5,247 nucleotides of DNA from Alphaproteobacteria bacterium (GTDB lineage Bacteria > Pseudomonadota > Alphaproteobacteria > Rhizobiales > Aestuariivirgaceae), in NCBI GenBank assembly GCA_024279045.1, contig JAJRRZ010000215.1, positions 1 through 5,247 on the forward strand. Direction: 5' to 3'. Shown piece by piece: positions 4,944 to 5,247 of this stretch. The translations under genes and the position numbers were made by a program. Every line of letters begins with the position of its first letter. The first letter of the stretch is position 1. A model generated the notes under the pieces. That model worked only from the letters and a program-made list of their open reading frames with translations. It ran no database searches and was not told the DNA's origin.

Positions 4944-5098
4944 TTTGCGCAAATGATGCATCTGTCATGCCTCTTCATGAGTCCTGAGCCTGGCACAGGC
5001 GGGGGCAGACCCCTCGTCAATGGCATGCTTCCCGCGGGCAGAGTAATCGCATTTGGCATCAATGAATGTTACGTGTGTGCAGCAACGTCTCCATTTCG
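4944..5098. other. Intergenic stretch with no recognised gene
   Basis: About 155 bases between the long hairpin and the half palindrome. I see two small stems (GCCTG 4988-4992 with CAGGC 4996-5000; GGGG 5002-5005 with CCCC 5010-5013). I see no tRNA, no ORF with a ribosome site and no convincing promoter on either strand. Confidence 0.5.
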
Positions 5099-5119
5099 CG
5101 TCATGCCCGGGCTTGACCC
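5099..5119. repeat. Half of an alphaproteobacterial palindromic repeat
   Basis: The 21 bases begin CGTCATGCCCGGG and continue CTTGACCC. In the common intergenic repeat that I recall from Alphaproteobacteria, the CTTGA loop is followed by CCCGGGCAT, which pairs back to the left arm. Here the right arm stops after CCC, exactly where the insertion-sequence-like end begins. Attribution to that repeat family is from memory. Confidence 0.6.
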
Positions 5120-5247
5120 ACTGCTGTCCGGTTTAACATCGCAAGAGCTCCATGGTCATTTGTCGTTGGTCGACAATCCGGGTTTCTGGGGATGCTGTGA
5201 GGTTGTCGATGGGCCTGCGGTGAAACAGGTTCAGGCGCACCAGGCGG
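5120..5247 (-). mobile_element. End of an IS4-like insertion sequence (runs off window)
   Basis: The segment joins a transposase-like C-terminus on the minus strand to a short terminal stretch. ACTGCTGTCCGGTTTAA (5120-5136) lies at and just past the stop codon and resembles the ACCGGACAG-AGTG type ends I associate with some IS4-family elements. The outer boundary is set where the palindromic repeat at 5099-5119 is interrupted, with one base of uncertainty. The other end, the target duplication and the catalytic domain are outside the window. Confidence 0.5.
5133..5247 (-). CDS. Transposase C-terminus, IS4-family-like (partial)
   Basis: Reading the minus strand into the window gives 37 residues ending in TAA at 5135-5133. 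The peptide begins RLVRLNLFHRRPIDNLTASP and ends ETRIVDQRQMTMELLRC. The LVRLNLFHRRPI segment resembles the LLQLNLFERR-type tail that I recall from IS4-family DDE transposases with a DUF4372 N-terminal domain. No DDE residues lie in this tail, so function cannot be judged, and whether the full gene is intact is unknown. The nearby terminal sequence supports a mobile-element reading. The family call is moderate because only the tail is visible. Confidence 0.55.
   Translation of the reverse strand, partial: RLVRLNLFHRRPIDNLTASPETRIVDQRQMTMELLRC

Noticed and set aside
4809..5132. tRNA, CRISPR array or toxin-antitoxin pair downstream of grxD
   Set aside because: No T-arm or cloverleaf, no regularly spaced repeats and no paired small ORFs with ribosome sites were found.

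Overview
This is a high-GC bacterial window that most likely comes from an alphaproteobacterium. The reasons are a DUF2842-type small membrane protein, a CGFS monothiol glutaredoxin with alphaproteobacterial wording, and half of a CGTCATGCCCGGGCTTGACCC-type palindromic repeat that I know from alphaproteobacterial genomes. I cannot name the genus.

Layout. Positions 1-99 hold the first 33 codons of a DUF2905-like one-pass membrane protein on the minus strand. A divergent intergenic stretch follows, with a candidate promoter (228-255), a TPP riboswitch (about 293-428) and a long structured leader. The leader runs into thi4 (592-1401), a Thi4-type thiazole synthase for thiamin synthesis. Next comes a plus-strand cluster: bioY (1528-2103, biotin uptake S component), bioB (2174-3151, biotin synthase), a fructosamine-kinase-family protein (3163-4029) and a DUF2842-like membrane protein (4046-4261). 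The last three are packed with gaps of 11 and 16 nt. A 208-nt gap with a perfect 16-bp tandem duplication and a good candidate promoter precedes grxD (4470-4808). The last 439 bases hold a 6-bp hairpin, a 67-nt imperfect hairpin that is probably the grxD terminator, about 150 bases with nothing recognised, half a palindromic repeat, and the end of an IS4-like insertion sequence whose transposase C-terminus runs off the window on the minus strand.

How the genes fit together. The theme is cofactor supply. Thi4 makes the thiazole half of thiamin and is plausibly switched off by TPP through the riboswitch. BioY imports biotin (or a precursor), and BioB inserts sulfur into dethiobiotin. No bioF, bioA or bioD is visible, so this locus alone covers only uptake and the last step. 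GrxD carries or delivers Fe-S clusters. BioB is an Fe-S enzyme that consumes a cluster per turnover, and this Thi4 has a cysteine at the position where eukaryotic Thi4 gives up its own sulfur. Fructosamine kinase is a protein-deglycation repair enzyme in its characterised relatives, and its role here is unexplained.

The most notable points are the cysteine-type Thi4 under a TPP riboswitch, a terminator-like hairpin inside the bioY-bioB gap, the long hairpin after grxD, and an IS end that appears to have split a palindromic repeat. I do not see a clearly new multi-gene system.
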